Shown here: positions 52,224 through 61,465 of the stretch, piece by piece
How the letters are laid out: each line of letters opens with the position of its first letter
Position numbering within the stretch: the first letter of the stretch is position 1
Assembly: GCF_018310535.1 (NCBI RefSeq)
Contig: NZ_CP074102.1
Coordinates: 5,642,001 to 5,706,000 of the forward strand
Reading direction: 5' to 3'
Length of the DNA stretch: 64,000 nt
Origin: Streptomyces mirabilis
GTDB lineage: Bacteria; Actinomycetota; Actinomycetes; Streptomycetales; Streptomycetaceae
Position numbers and translations under genes: made by a program
Notes under the pieces: model-generated
Databases searched by the model: none
Seen by the model: only the letters and a program-made list of their open reading frames with translations
What the model was told of the DNA's origin: nothing

Positions 52224-52371
52224 CCGCAGGGGAGCAGTGGCGGGGAACTGGTCCCCTACCCCGGAAAATGAACACGGAGTGACCGCATCCCGGCCGTTCG
52301 AAGAGGGGTCGTGGGCGCGCAGGGTGCTCCAAGATCCACGTACGGTGATCGGCGTCGGCAGTTGCCGCCTC

Positions 52372-52404
52372 GTTAACGTCCAGGTCACCCACGGTGTCAA
52401 CGAT
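52372..52404 (+). promoter_or_regulatory. PHO-box-like direct repeats (PhoP binding candidate)
   Basis: Three contiguous 11-bp units: GTTAACGTCCA, GGTCACCCACG, GTGTCAACGAT. The middle unit matches the Streptomyces PhoP direct-repeat consensus G(G/T)TCAYYYR(G/C)G exactly; the first partly. They lie about 80 bases before a secreted phosphoesterase gene, a sensible phosphate-starvation target. Confidence 0.6.
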
Positions 52405-52481
52405 CCAGTGTGAGCGGGGAGTTAGCGCAACGAACCCCCCGCGACCACTGCCGACGCGTTCGCACTCGGGGAGACCGCGCC

Positions 52482-54236
52482 ATGTCGCGCATACGCTCTG
52501 TCGCCACTTCCGCCGCCATGAACCGCCGTACCCTGCTCGCCGCCACCGGGGCGGTGACCCTCTCCGCGGGCATCGGCTACGCCCTGCGGCCCGACTCCGA
52601 GGCGCACGCCGCCACCACCGGCACCGGCGAGTCGGCCGTCGCCGTGTCACGGCAGGCACCCGCCGCCCCCCTCGCTCCCTACGAGCGCGGCACCACCCTG
52701 GAGAGCGTGGCCGCGCCGCACTCCGGCTCGGGCGGCTACCGGCGGCTCGGTGACGGCCCCGCCTGGAAGCGGGTCGTACGCGGCGACCTGGCCGCGGCCA
52801 AGTCGGGCCGGGCCGACCGGCGCACCGCGCTCGCCGCGTTCGTGCAGTTCACCGACCTGCACCTGATCGACGTCCAGCACCCGCTGCGGCTCGAGTACCT
52901 GCGTACCGGCGCCGCGAACGCCTGGCGTCCGCACGAGTCGCTGACCGTGGCCGGCGCCGTCTCGCTCGTCGAGCGGGTCAACGCGCTGCGGGGCGCCCCC
53001 GTCACCGGCTCCCCGCTGCACTTCGTCATGACCACCGGGGACAACACGGACAACAACTCCAAGACGGAGCTGGACTGGTTCCTGAAGGTCATGAGCGGTG
53101 GCCGGATCAGTCCCAACAGCGGCGACCCGCGCCACTACGAGGGCGTTCAGAACAGCGGCCTCAAGCTGTACTGGCAGCCGGACGCGGCCCTGCGCGACGC
53201 CGACAAGCAGCGCGGCTTCCCGCACCTGCACGGCTTCCTCGCGGCCGCCATCCGTGAGCTGCGCAGCCCCGGCCTCGGCCTGCCCTGGTACTCCACGGTC
53301 GGCAACCACGACGCGCTGCCCCTGGGCTGCTACCGGCACGGCGACTCCTTCCTCGCCGAGTTCGCCGTCGGCGGCAAGAAGCTGATGACGCTGCCCGCCT
53401 CGGCGAGCGTCGCCCTGCGCGCCGCCATCAAGAACGACAAGGACCCCAAGGGCACCCAGCTCAGGGACCTCCTCAAGGCGCACGCGCGGCAGCTGCGCTC
53501 GGTCACCCCGGACGAGTCGCGCGCCCCCTTCACGCCCGCCGAGTACCTCAAGGCGCACCTCGACCCCGCGCACACCGGCCCCGGCCCGATCGGCCACGGC
53601 TACTCACAGGCCAACCTCGCCGCGGGCACCCAGTACTACGCCTTCCGCATCTCCGACGACATCATCGGGATCAGCATCGACACCACCGACCCGGGCGGCC
53701 ACTACATGGGCTCCATCGGGACGACCCAGCTGCGCTGGCTGGACAAGACGCTGAGCGACAACAAGGACTCGTACGCCATCGTCTTCAGCCACCACACCAG
53801 CAAGTCGATGACCAACCGCCGCACCGACCCCGCGCACCCGAGCGACAAGCGCCACGGGGGCGAGGACGTGGTCGCCACGCTCGCCAAGCACCGCAACGTG
53901 CTGGCCTGGGTGAACGGCCACACGCACAAGAACGAGATCATCGCGCACTCCGCGCCGAACCACGGCTCCTTCTGGGAGATCAACACCGCCTCACACGTCG
54001 ACTTCCCGCACCTCGCCCGCATCATCGAGGTCGTCGACAACAAGGACGGCACGCTCTCCCTCTTCACCACCCTCATCGAGTCCGCGGCCCCGCACCGTAC
54101 GGACTTCTCCGACCTCAGCCAGACCGGGCTCGCCGCCCTCTACCGCGAGCTCGCCTTCAACTCTCCGGGCCGCAGCACCGAGCTGGCCGGCGCCTCGCGG
54201 GACCGCAACACGGAGCTCGTACTGAAGAAGGCCTGA
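52482..54236 (+). CDS. Tat-exported metallophosphoesterase (TIGR03767 type)
   Basis: The 584-residue protein has a twin-arginine signal (NRRTLLAATGAVTLSAG) after a short leader. Calcineurin-like metal motifs follow: FTDLHLIDVQ (D-x-H), TTGDNTDNN (GD), GNHD, and later FSHHT and NGHTHKNE. Length and an actinobacterial insertion between GD and GNHD match the TIGR03767 phosphoesterase family. It acts outside the cell, probably releasing phosphate. ATG 52482 follows GGGGAG. The upstream PHO-box-like repeats suggest PhoR-PhoP control. Confidence 0.9.
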   Translation: MSRIRSVATSAAMNRRTLLAATGAVTLSAGIGYALRPDSEAHAATTGTGESAVAVSRQAPAAPLAPYERGTTLESVAAPHSGSGGYRRLGDGPAWKRVVRGDLAAAKSGRADRRTALAAFVQFTDLHLIDVQHPLRLEYLRTGAANAWRPHESLTVAGAVSLVERVNALRGAPVTGSPLHFVMTTGDNTDNNSKTELDWFLKVMSGGRISPNSGDPRHYEGVQNSGLKLYWQPDAALRDADKQRGFPHLHGFLAAAIRELRSPGLGLPWYSTVGNHDALPLGCYRHGDSFLAEFAVGGKKLMTLPASASVALRAAIKNDKDPKGTQLRDLLKAHARQLRSVTPDESRAPFTPAEYLKAHLDPAHTGPGPIGHGYSQANLAAGTQYYAFRISDDIIGISIDTTDPGGHYMGSIGTTQLRWLDKTLSDNKDSYAIVFSHHTSKSMTNRRTDPAHPSDKRHGGEDVVATLAKHRNVLAWVNGHTHKNEIIAHSAPNHGSFWEINTASHVDFPHLARIIEVVDNKDGTLSLFTTLIESAAPHRTDFSDLSQTGLAALYRELAFNSPGRSTELAGASRDRNTELVLKKA

Positions 54237-54326
54237 GGAAGCCCGAAGAACGGCCGAAATCCACTCAACTGGCGTACAGGCGGGCAACCTTCACATCGGC
54301 CCGCCGAGTCCCTCCCCCCGACCAGG

Positions 54327-54338
54327 TTCACCGGTGAA
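54327..54338. promoter_or_regulatory. 12-bp palindrome before serine hydrolase gene
   Basis: TTCACCGGTGAA is a perfect palindrome touching the GAAGGGGG ribosome site of the next gene. It could be an operator that blocks transcription or hides the ribosome site in RNA. Confidence 0.4.
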
Positions 54339-54349
54339 GGGGGAACGGC

Positions 54350-55489
54350 ATGTCAGTGCGTACGGGACTGGTGGCGGCGACGGCGGTGGCGCTTGCGGCC
54401 GCTCTGGCGGGGCCCGCGGTGGCGGCTCCCGCCGGGGCCCGTCACCACGGTGCGACCCGCGCCGCCATGGACGCCGCGGTGAAGGACGGAGTGCCGGGCG
54501 TGACGGCGACGGCGCGGGACACCGGCGGCACGTGGTCGGCCGCGGCGGGCGTGGGCGATGTGCGGACGCGCACGCCCCGCGGTACGGCCGACCACTACCG
54601 CGTGGGCAGCATCACGAAGACGTTCGTGTCGACGGTGCTGTTGCAGCTGGAGGCGGAGCGGCGGCTGTCGCTGGACGACAAGGTGGAGAAGTGGCTCCCG
54701 GGCGTGGTCCGGGGTCACGGCCACGACGGACGCCGGATCACCGTCCGCCGGCTCCTCAACCACACCAGCGGCATCTTCAACTACACGGCGGACGAGGACT
54801 TCGCCCGCACGTACTTCCTGAAGGACGGCTTCCTCGAACACCGCTACGACACGAAGACGCCCGAGCAGCTCGTGGCGATCGCGATGACCCACAAACCGCT
54901 CTTCGCGCCGGGCACGTCCTGGAGTTACTCCAACACCAACTACGTGCTGGCGGGCATGGTGATCGAGAAGGTCACCGGCCACTCCTACGCCACGGAGATC
55001 CGCCGCCGCGTCATCGAACCGCTCGGCCTGCGCGCCACGTCCGTCCCCGGCACGCGGACGGCACTCCCACGGCCCAGCAGCCACGCGTACTCGAAACTGG
55101 CCCGGACGACGACAGGCCCGACGTACGACGTCACGCGGCTCAACCCCTCCCTGGCCTCCTCGGCCGGGGAGATGATCTCCGACTCCGCCGACCTGAACCG
55201 CTTCTACGCGGCCCTGCTGGGCGGCCGGCTCCTTCCGCCGAAGCAGCTGAAGGAGATGAAGACCACGGTGAAGGCCGACGAGATCCCGGGCGCCCGCTAC
55301 GGCCTGGGTCTGATCGACCGCAAGCTCGGCTGCGGGGTCCATGTGTGGGGCCACGACGGCGGCATCCACGGCTCGACGTCCTCCGCCGTGACGACGGCGG
55401 ACGGCCGCCACTCCCTGGCCTTCAACTTCAACGGGGACTGGTCGGGGGACAGCGACGCGGTGATCGAGGGGGAGTTCTGCGGCAAGTAG
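54350..55489 (+). CDS. Secreted serine hydrolase (S12, beta-lactamase / D-Ala-D-Ala carboxypeptidase class)
   Basis: The 379-residue protein has a signal peptide (VAATAVALAAALAGPAVAA). The penicillin-binding fold carries SxxK in GSITKTF (Ser about 87), YxN in WSYSNTN (about 190) and HxG-type HDGG (about 335). Two cysteines in the C-terminal part (LGCGVHVWG and EFCGK) could form a disulfide. Probably a DD-peptidase or esterase outside the membrane. Confidence 0.9.
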   Translation: MSVRTGLVAATAVALAAALAGPAVAAPAGARHHGATRAAMDAAVKDGVPGVTATARDTGGTWSAAAGVGDVRTRTPRGTADHYRVGSITKTFVSTVLLQLEAERRLSLDDKVEKWLPGVVRGHGHDGRRITVRRLLNHTSGIFNYTADEDFARTYFLKDGFLEHRYDTKTPEQLVAIAMTHKPLFAPGTSWSYSNTNYVLAGMVIEKVTGHSYATEIRRRVIEPLGLRATSVPGTRTALPRPSSHAYSKLARTTTGPTYDVTRLNPSLASSAGEMISDSADLNRFYAALLGGRLLPPKQLKEMKTTVKADEIPGARYGLGLIDRKLGCGVHVWGHDGGIHGSTSSAVTTADGRHSLAFNFNGDWSGDSDAVIEGEFCGK

Positions 55490-55516
55490 GCCCCTGAACG
55501 GCCTTCTTGACGCAGG

Positions 55517-56239
55517 TCACCGCGGGCTCCACTCGCCGTCCCCCAGCACCAGGTCGGGATCGAACATGACGATCACGGCGGCGATCAGGAGGACGGTGAG
55601 GGGCCCGGCGAGCATGGCGAGCAGGAACGACATCAGATCGGCGGACGACTGGGAGGCCGTGGCCTGCTGGCTGACGTGCACCGAGACGGCGGCCATACCG
55701 GTGTAGTGCATACCGGTCACGGCCACGCCCATGACGAGGCTCGCGCCCAGGCTCGACCAGAGCGAGTGGATGGAGACCGCCGCCCACAGGGCCGCGGTGG
55801 CGGCGACGACGGCGATCAGCACGGACAGCGTCACGGTCGGCACGTCGTACCGGAGGGTTCCGTGCGTACGGATGGCGGCCATGCCGATGTAGTGCATGGC
55901 CGCCACGCCCAGGCCGGTGACGACACCCGCCACACCGAGGTTCAGCGGCGCGGCGTCCCGATAGCCGACGAGGAAGACCCCGACGGCGACCACGCCGATC
56001 GCGACACCCAGGCTGAGCAGGGTCAGTACGGGGTCGTAGCTCACGGGCGCGTCCTCGACGCTGAAGCCGATCATGCCGATGAAGTGCATGGTCCAGATGC
56101 CGCAGCCGATGGACACCGCGCCCAGCATCAGCCAGCCGGCTCTTCGGCTCCGGTGCGAGCGACGCAGCGACCGTGTCGTACAGCGCAGCCCCAGGGCGGC
56201 GCCCAGACAGGCCATCAGATAGGCCGCGACCGGGGTCAC
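55517..56239 (-). CDS. MHYT-domain integral membrane sensor
   Basis: The 240-residue protein has seven predicted helices and the three diagnostic motifs MHFIGM, MHYIGM and MHYTGM, proposed to bind copper and sense O2, CO or NO. No GGDEF/EAL or kinase output domain is attached, so it is a stand-alone sensor or transporter-like protein. A GTG start is used; relatives carry about ten more N-terminal residues and an in-frame extension is open upstream. Confidence 0.85.
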   Translation of the reverse strand: MTPVAAYLMACLGAALGLRCTTRSLRRSHRSRRAGWLMLGAVSIGCGIWTMHFIGMIGFSVEDAPVSYDPVLTLLSLGVAIGVVAVGVFLVGYRDAAPLNLGVAGVVTGLGVAAMHYIGMAAIRTHGTLRYDVPTVTLSVLIAVVAATAALWAAVSIHSLWSSLGASLVMGVAVTGMHYTGMAAVSVHVSQQATASQSSADLMSFLLAMLAGPLTVLLIAAVIVMFDPDLVLGDGEWSPR

Positions 56240-56282
56240 GGCTCCGGGCTTGACGGTGTCCGCGAGGTCGCCGTACCCGCAC

Positions 56283-56318
56283 GAGGAGGGGCCGCCGGAT
56301 CTCCGGCGGCCCCTCCTC
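56283..56318. terminator. 17-bp perfect hairpin terminator
   Basis: GAGGAGGGGCCGCCGGA pairs with its exact complement at 56302-56318, followed on the minus strand by the MHYT gene. It ends the DUF559-like gene. Confidence 0.88.
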
Positions 56319-56347
56319 TCCCCTCCTGGTACCGCTCCGGTCCGTCA

Positions 56348-57425
56348 CTACCGGGGCAGGACCACGACATACGCCGCCGGTTCCCGGTCGTTCGCCGCCA
56401 TCAGCGCGGTGCGGACCACCGCCGCCTGCTGCTCCATCGCCTCGCGCAGCTTCCGCGGGGTGACGTGGACGACCGTGATGCCCAGCCGCTCCAGGTGCTC
56501 GCGCTTGCGGGCGTACTCCGACCAGAGGGCGCCGTCGTCCTGGTCCTGACTTTGCCGGTGTCCCTGCCGGGGCGTCCGGGTGTCCAGCTCCATGGCCACC
56601 GCCTGCTCGGGCCAGTACGCGTCGAGGCCGCCCAGGTGGGGCCCGCCCGGCAGGCGCAGGTCGACGTTCCAGACCGGGTCGGGCAGGCCGTACTCCCGCA
56701 CCATCCGGTAGAGGCGGTCCTCCGCGATCGCCCGGCCCTCCGCCAGCAGTGAGTCCACCGCGTCCACCACGTGCGGCCGGCTCAGCAGCCGGGCCTGCGT
56801 CAACTCACGTACCACCGAGGCCTGTTCGCAGTGCCCGGCGCGCACCGCCTCCGCCAGCAGCCGCCGCACCGCGCCCGCGTCCGACAGCTTTGCCACCGCG
56901 TCGGCGAGGGCGCGCGGTACGGGGGCGACCGGGACACCCGTGAGGTACGAGGGGGCGGGCAGCGAAGGCGTACGGACGATGTGGGCGCAGCCGTGCGAGC
57001 GCAGCCGGCGCAGCCGGGGGACCAGGACGTCGATCTTGTCGAGGGAGGTCAGCGGGGGCGACGAGGTGAATCCGTGCAGGGTCAGCGCCGCCAGGCCCGT
57101 GATCAGCGCGTCCGCGTACGGTCGCGGGGCGTGCGGTTGCTCGGCGCCCGGCTGGACGGGGATGCCCGGCGCCGGCTCGCTTGCGGCGGTGCGGCCCGCG
57201 AACAGCAGGACGGCGTGCAGGCGTTCCTCGGAGGTGGGCGGCCCCGGGTGGAGGAGGAAGACGCCGGGGAGGATCTGCTGCCAGGGGCCGCCCGGCCGGC
57301 ACTGCTCGTTCGTGTCGGCGGCCGTGACGCCGTGGGCGCGCAGCTGGGCAGCGGTCAGGACCCGCCGCCGCGTGTGGGACAGGTGGCGGAGGGGGTGGGG
57401 GGGGGAGTGGGGTGTTGTGGTTCAT
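56348..57425 (-). pseudogene. DUF559/AbiEi-like protein gene, frameshifted at a C9 tract
   Basis: An intact frame runs from about 57393 to the stop at 56348: LRHLSHTRRRVLTAAQLRAHG, winged-helix-like GPWQQILPGVFLLHPG, then a C-terminal nuclease-like half (GGLDAYWPEQAVAMELDT ... KREHLERLGITVVHVTPRKL). It has no ATG or GTG until 56896. The ATG at 57425 is in a different frame, separated by nine consecutive C on the coding strand (57397-57405). Removing one C gives MNHNTPLPPHPLRHLS and a 358-residue protein. Either phase variation, a recent mutation, or a sequencing slip. Confidence 0.7.
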
Positions 57426-57577
57426 GACCGGGGGTTTTCCGCGCCTGATCCGTCCCCTAACCGCTGTTACACGCCTGTCGACAAATCTGGACAAGCTCGC
57501 CCTAAAGTACGGGCGTTCGACTGCCGAAAGACGCTGGTCCGGATCGGGGTTACGGGGCCCGGTGCGCGGGTTCGGTA

Positions 57578-57618
57578 ACGGGGCCCCGGGCGGCCGCATG
57601 GGCGACCCGGGGCCCCGT
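57578..57618. terminator. Hairpin terminator of the second pepN
   Basis: Stem ACGGGGCCCCGG / CCGGGGCCCCGT with a 17-base loop, 20 bases after the pepN copy 2 stop on the minus strand. Confidence 0.8.
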
Positions 57619-57637
57619 CACTTCCCGGCCGTCGTCG

Positions 57638-60226
57638 CTACGACCCCGCCGCCGTGTCGCACGCCTGTCCCCGCAGGGTGCGCGCCAGGTCGTCCCGCGC
57701 CTCCAGGACCAGACGGCGCAGGGCCGGTGCCGTGTCCTCGTGGGCGGTGAGCCAGGCGTCCGTCGCGTCCAGGGTCTCCTGGGAGTCCCGGAGGGACGGG
57801 AACAGGCCCTTGACGACGTCCATGCCGATCTGGATGGACCGCTCGGCCCAGACGCGTTCGATGGCCGCGAAGTACTTCGCGGCGTAGGGGGCGAGCAGTT
57901 CCCGCTGGGAGGGCTGCACGAAGCCCGCGATGGTCGCCTCGACCAGCGCGTTGGACAGCGCGTCCGACTCGACGACCTGCGCCCAGGCCTGGGCCTTGAC
58001 CGCCGCCGAGGGGCGGGCGGCGAGGCAGCGGACCTGGTGGCGCTTGCCGGAGGCCGTGTCGTCGCGGGCCAGTTCGGCCGCGACGAGGGACTCGTCGGCG
58101 ACGCCGTGCGCGGCCAGCGGTTCCAGGAACGCCCAGCGCAGCTCCTGGTCGACGTCCAGGCCGTCGATCTTGGCGGTGCCCTCGAGGAGGTGCAGCAGCA
58201 GTTGCAGATCGGCCTGGTCGGAGGCGACCGTCGCGAAGAAACGGGCCCAGGTCAGCTGGTGCTGGCTGCCGGGCTCGGCGAGCCGCAGCTCCTTCAGGGC
58301 GCCCTGGGCGAGGAGCCGGCCGCCCTCCGCACGCCAGTCGGGGGCCGCGTAGTGGACGAGCGCCGAGTGCGCCCAGGCGTGCAGCATCTGCAGGACGCCG
58401 ATGTCGGACTCGCGGCCCGCGAAGCTCAGCACCAGGCCCACGAAGTCCCGGGCCGGCATCAGCGCGTCCCGGGTGAGGTTCCACAGCGCCGACCAGCACA
58501 GCGCGCGGGCGAGCGGGTCGGTGATGTCGCCGAGCCTCTCGCGCAGCGTGGCCAGCGAGTTCTCGTCGAAACGGATCTTGCAGTACGTGAGGTCGTCGTC
58601 GTTGACGAGGACCAGCTCGGGGGCGTCCGCGCCGACCAGCTCCTCGACCACCGTACGGGGGCCGACGACGTCGACCTCGGCGCGCGCGTACCGCACCAAG
58701 GAGCCGTCGGCGTCCTCACGCCGGTACAGGCCCACCGCGACGCGGTGCGGGCGCAGTTCGGGATGCGACTCGGGGGCCTCCTGGAGCACGGCCAGCTCCG
58801 TGATGCGGCCTTCGGCGCTCAGGATCACCTGCGGGGTGAGGGAGTTCACCCCGGCCGTCTGGAGCCACGCCCGCGACCAGGTGGCCAGATCGCGCCCGCT
58901 GGTCTCCTCCAGCGCCGACAGCAGATCGCCGAGGCGCGTGTTGCCGTACGCGTTCCGCTTGAAGTAGCGGCGCGCGCCCTCCAGGAACGCGTCCTGGCCG
59001 ACGTACGCGACGAGCTGCTTGAGCACGCTCGCCCCCTTCGCGTACGTGATCCCGTCGAAGTTGAGCTTGGCGTCCTGGAGGTCGCGGATGTCGGCCGTGA
59101 TGGGGTGGGTGGAGGGCAGCTGGTCGGCACGGTACGCCCAGGCCTTGCGGCGGTTGGCGAAGGTGATCCAGCCGTTCTCGAAGCGGGTCGCCCCGACCAG
59201 CGCGAACGCGCCCATGAAGTCGGCGAAGGACTCCTTGAGCCACAGGTCGTCCCACCACTCCATGGTGACGAGGTCGCCGAACCACATGTGCGCCATCTCG
59301 TGCAGGATGACGTTGGCCCGGCCCTCGTACGACGCCTGTGTCACCTTGCCACGGAAGATGAACTCCTCGCGGAAGGTGACGAGCCCCGGGTTCTCCATCG
59401 CGCCGAGGTTGTACTCGGGCACGAACGCCTGGTCGTACTTCCCGAACGGGTAGGGGAAGTCGAAGTGGTCGTGGAAGAAGTCGAGCCCCTGCTTGGTCAC
59501 CAGGAACACGTCGTCGGAGTCGAAGTGGGGCGCCAGACCCTTGCGGCACATCGCGCCGAGCGGGATCTCCAGCGTCGTACCGTCCTCGAAGGTGCGCGCG
59601 TAGCTGTCCGTGACGTAGTGGTACGGGCCCGCCGCGAACGCGGTGATGTACGTGGAGATCGGCTTGGTCTCGGCGAACTTCCACACACCGTCGACGAGTT
59701 CACCGACGCCGTTGCTCCAGACCGTCCACCCCTCCGGGGCCCGCGCCTCGAAACGGAAGGGGGCCTTGAGGTCCGGCTGCTCGAAGTTCGCGAAGACGCG
59801 CCGGGAGTCGGCGGGCTCGTACTGGGTGTAGAGGTAGACCTCGCCGTCCTCGGGGTCGACGAAGCGGTGCATGCCCTCGCCGGTGCGGGAGTAGGCGCAC
59901 TGCGCGTCGACGACCAGCTCGTTGTCGGCCCGGAGGTCCTCCAGCCGGATGCGGGAGCCGTCGAAGACCTCGCCGGGGTCCAGGTCCTTGCCGTTGAGCG
60001 ACACGGCGGTGACGCTCGGTGCGAGCAGATCGGCGAAGCTCGCGGTGCCGGGCTCCGCGCAGCGGAAGCGGATCGTGGTCACCGAGCGGAACGTGCGCGG
60101 CTCGGCCTCGATGTCGCCCAGGGCGGAGCGCAGGTCGAGGGAGACCTCGTACCCGTCCACGGACAGCAGCGCTGCCCGCTCCTGGGCCTCGTCGCGGGTC
60201 AGATTGTCACCGGGCACGGGCGGCAC
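57638..60226 (-). CDS. pepN: Aminopeptidase N (M1 family), copy 2
   Basis: The 862-residue zinc aminopeptidase has GAMEN at about 275-279, zinc motif HEMAH at about 309-313 and the ligand glutamate in WLKESFADF. It is clearly a paralogue of the gene at 40224 but diverged throughout (for example HEMAH versus HELAH and WDDLWLKES versus WNDLWLNES). The two probably differ in substrate range or expression. GTG start. Confidence 0.94.
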   Translation of the reverse strand: MPPVPGDNLTRDEAQERAALLSVDGYEVSLDLRSALGDIEAEPRTFRSVTTIRFRCAEPGTASFADLLAPSVTAVSLNGKDLDPGEVFDGSRIRLEDLRADNELVVDAQCAYSRTGEGMHRFVDPEDGEVYLYTQYEPADSRRVFANFEQPDLKAPFRFEARAPEGWTVWSNGVGELVDGVWKFAETKPISTYITAFAAGPYHYVTDSYARTFEDGTTLEIPLGAMCRKGLAPHFDSDDVFLVTKQGLDFFHDHFDFPYPFGKYDQAFVPEYNLGAMENPGLVTFREEFIFRGKVTQASYEGRANVILHEMAHMWFGDLVTMEWWDDLWLKESFADFMGAFALVGATRFENGWITFANRRKAWAYRADQLPSTHPITADIRDLQDAKLNFDGITYAKGASVLKQLVAYVGQDAFLEGARRYFKRNAYGNTRLGDLLSALEETSGRDLATWSRAWLQTAGVNSLTPQVILSAEGRITELAVLQEAPESHPELRPHRVAVGLYRREDADGSLVRYARAEVDVVGPRTVVEELVGADAPELVLVNDDDLTYCKIRFDENSLATLRERLGDITDPLARALCWSALWNLTRDALMPARDFVGLVLSFAGRESDIGVLQMLHAWAHSALVHYAAPDWRAEGGRLLAQGALKELRLAEPGSQHQLTWARFFATVASDQADLQLLLHLLEGTAKIDGLDVDQELRWAFLEPLAAHGVADESLVAAELARDDTASGKRHQVRCLAARPSAAVKAQAWAQVVESDALSNALVEATIAGFVQPSQRELLAPYAAKYFAAIERVWAERSIQIGMDVVKGLFPSLRDSQETLDATDAWLTAHEDTAPALRRLVLEARDDLARTLRGQACDTAAGS

Positions 60227-60401
60227 TCCCTCGGGGCGTCACGGAATGGATATGGATCCTGCGGAACGGATGTCCGGCATCCGACGGCGGACACGGCTGG
60301 ACAGGAGCGATCCTGCCATGTGCCCCTGACGCGGGACAGCCGGGAATGAGGCCGGCGGCCTCCGGTGTTGCTGCGGGAAACACCGCTTTCCGAGGAGAAC
60401 C

Positions 60402-61058
60402 ATGCCCGAGACCGCCTCCACCAAGACCCCCGTCGACTTCTGGTTCGACCCGCTGTGCCCCTGGGCCTGGATGACCTCGCGCTGGGTGCTGGAAGTGGAG
60501 AAGGTCCGGGACATCGAGGTCCGCTGGCACATCATGAGCCTCGCGGTCCTCAACGAGGACAAGCTGGACCAGCTGCCCGAGGAGTACCGGGACATGCTCG
60601 CCACCAAGGCCTGGAAGCCGATCCGGGTGGTCACCGCCGCCTGGCAGAAGCACGGCGAGGACGTCCTCGGCCCGCTCTACACCGCGCTCGGCACTCGCAT
60701 CCACAACCAGGGCGAGGGCGCGACCATCGAGGCGATCGCGGGCGCGCTCGAGGACGTCGGCCTCCCGGCCTCCCTGCTCGACTACGCCGACCAGGAGGAC
60801 TTCGAGTTCGACGCCGAGCTGCGCGCCTCCCACAAGGAGGGCATCGAGAAGGTCGGCCAGGAGGTCGGCACCCCGGTGATCGCGCTCCCCGGCGACGACG
60901 GCGAGCAGATCGCCTTCTTCGGCCCGGTCGTCACGCCCACCCCGAAGGGCGAGGCCGCGGCCAGGCTGTGGGACGGCACGCTGCTGGTCGCCTCGACCCC
61001 CGGTTTCTACGAGATCAAGCGGACCCGCACGAAGGGCCCGGACTTCAGCAACCTGTAA
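60402..61058 (+). CDS. DsbA-fold protein, mycothiol-dependent nitroreductase (Rv2466c-like) family
   Basis: The 218-residue thioredoxin-superfamily protein with helical insertion has the active-site region FWFDPLCPWAW. Only the first cysteine of a CxxC is present (CPWA), so it would react by a monothiol, mycothiol-assisted mechanism. The cis-proline is in GTPVIALPG. Strong GAGGAG before ATG 60402. Divergent from pepN copy 2. Confidence 0.88.
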   Translation: MPETASTKTPVDFWFDPLCPWAWMTSRWVLEVEKVRDIEVRWHIMSLAVLNEDKLDQLPEEYRDMLATKAWKPIRVVTAAWQKHGEDVLGPLYTALGTRIHNQGEGATIEAIAGALEDVGLPASLLDYADQEDFEFDAELRASHKEGIEKVGQEVGTPVIALPGDDGEQIAFFGPVVTPTPKGEAAARLWDGTLLVASTPGFYEIKRTRTKGPDFSNL

Positions 61059-61071
61059 GGGCCGCCAGGAG

Positions 61072-61296
61072 TCATTCCGGCTCGGGCATCTTCTGGGGCG
61101 GGTCGAACGGCTTGACCCTCGATGCCGTGCGGATGTTGCGGCAGTCGAAGTCGGTGCGGCCGCAGATCCAGTAGTCGTCCACATACGCGTTCGGCTTCTG
61201 GAGGTTCGCCAGCTTGCGGATGATGTCCCGCTCCCGGTCGTCCCGGGGCTGGCGGTGCGGCTGGTAGGACCCACACGTGTAGCAGGGGTACGTCAT
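61072..61296 (-). CDS. Small zinc-ribbon-like protein
   Basis: The 74-residue protein starts MTYPCYTCGSYQPH and later has WICGRTDFDCRNIRT, so four cysteines can bind one zinc. It ends PFDPPQKMPEPE. ATG 61296 has GAGGGAA close upstream; ATG 61308 is an alternative. Conserved in Streptomyces from memory, function unknown. It is convergent with the DsbA-like gene, only 13 bases apart. Confidence 0.75.
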   Translation of the reverse strand: MTYPCYTCGSYQPHRQPRDDRERDIIRKLANLQKPNAYVDDYWICGRTDFDCRNIRTASRVKPFDPPQKMPEPE

Positions 61297-61341
61297 TTCC
61301 CTCGGCATCCCGCAACGATGCCCCGGAAGCCCGCATACCGT

Positions 61342-61381
61342 AAGGCCCCGTGAGGCTCCTTTTCGCTCCTCACGGGGCCTT
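61342..61381. terminator. Perfect 14-bp hairpin in a divergent intergenic region
   Basis: AAGGCCCCGTGAGG pairs exactly with CCTCACGGGGCCTT around a 12-base loop rich in T. It has the form of an intrinsic terminator, yet both neighbours are transcribed away from it. It could end a short unannotated RNA or be left over from a lost gene. Confidence 0.7.
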
Positions 61382-61465
61382 CCCGGCACTGCCGGGCATA
61401 CCCGGACGGCGGGCTTCCGCCGGAGCGCACACGCGAGCGCGCCCCGACCGGAATACTGGCGGGTC

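Noticed and set aside
57740..60349. 869-codon plus-strand frame across the second pepN
   Set aside because: It mirrors the antisense pattern at the first pepN and lacks any recognisable motif.
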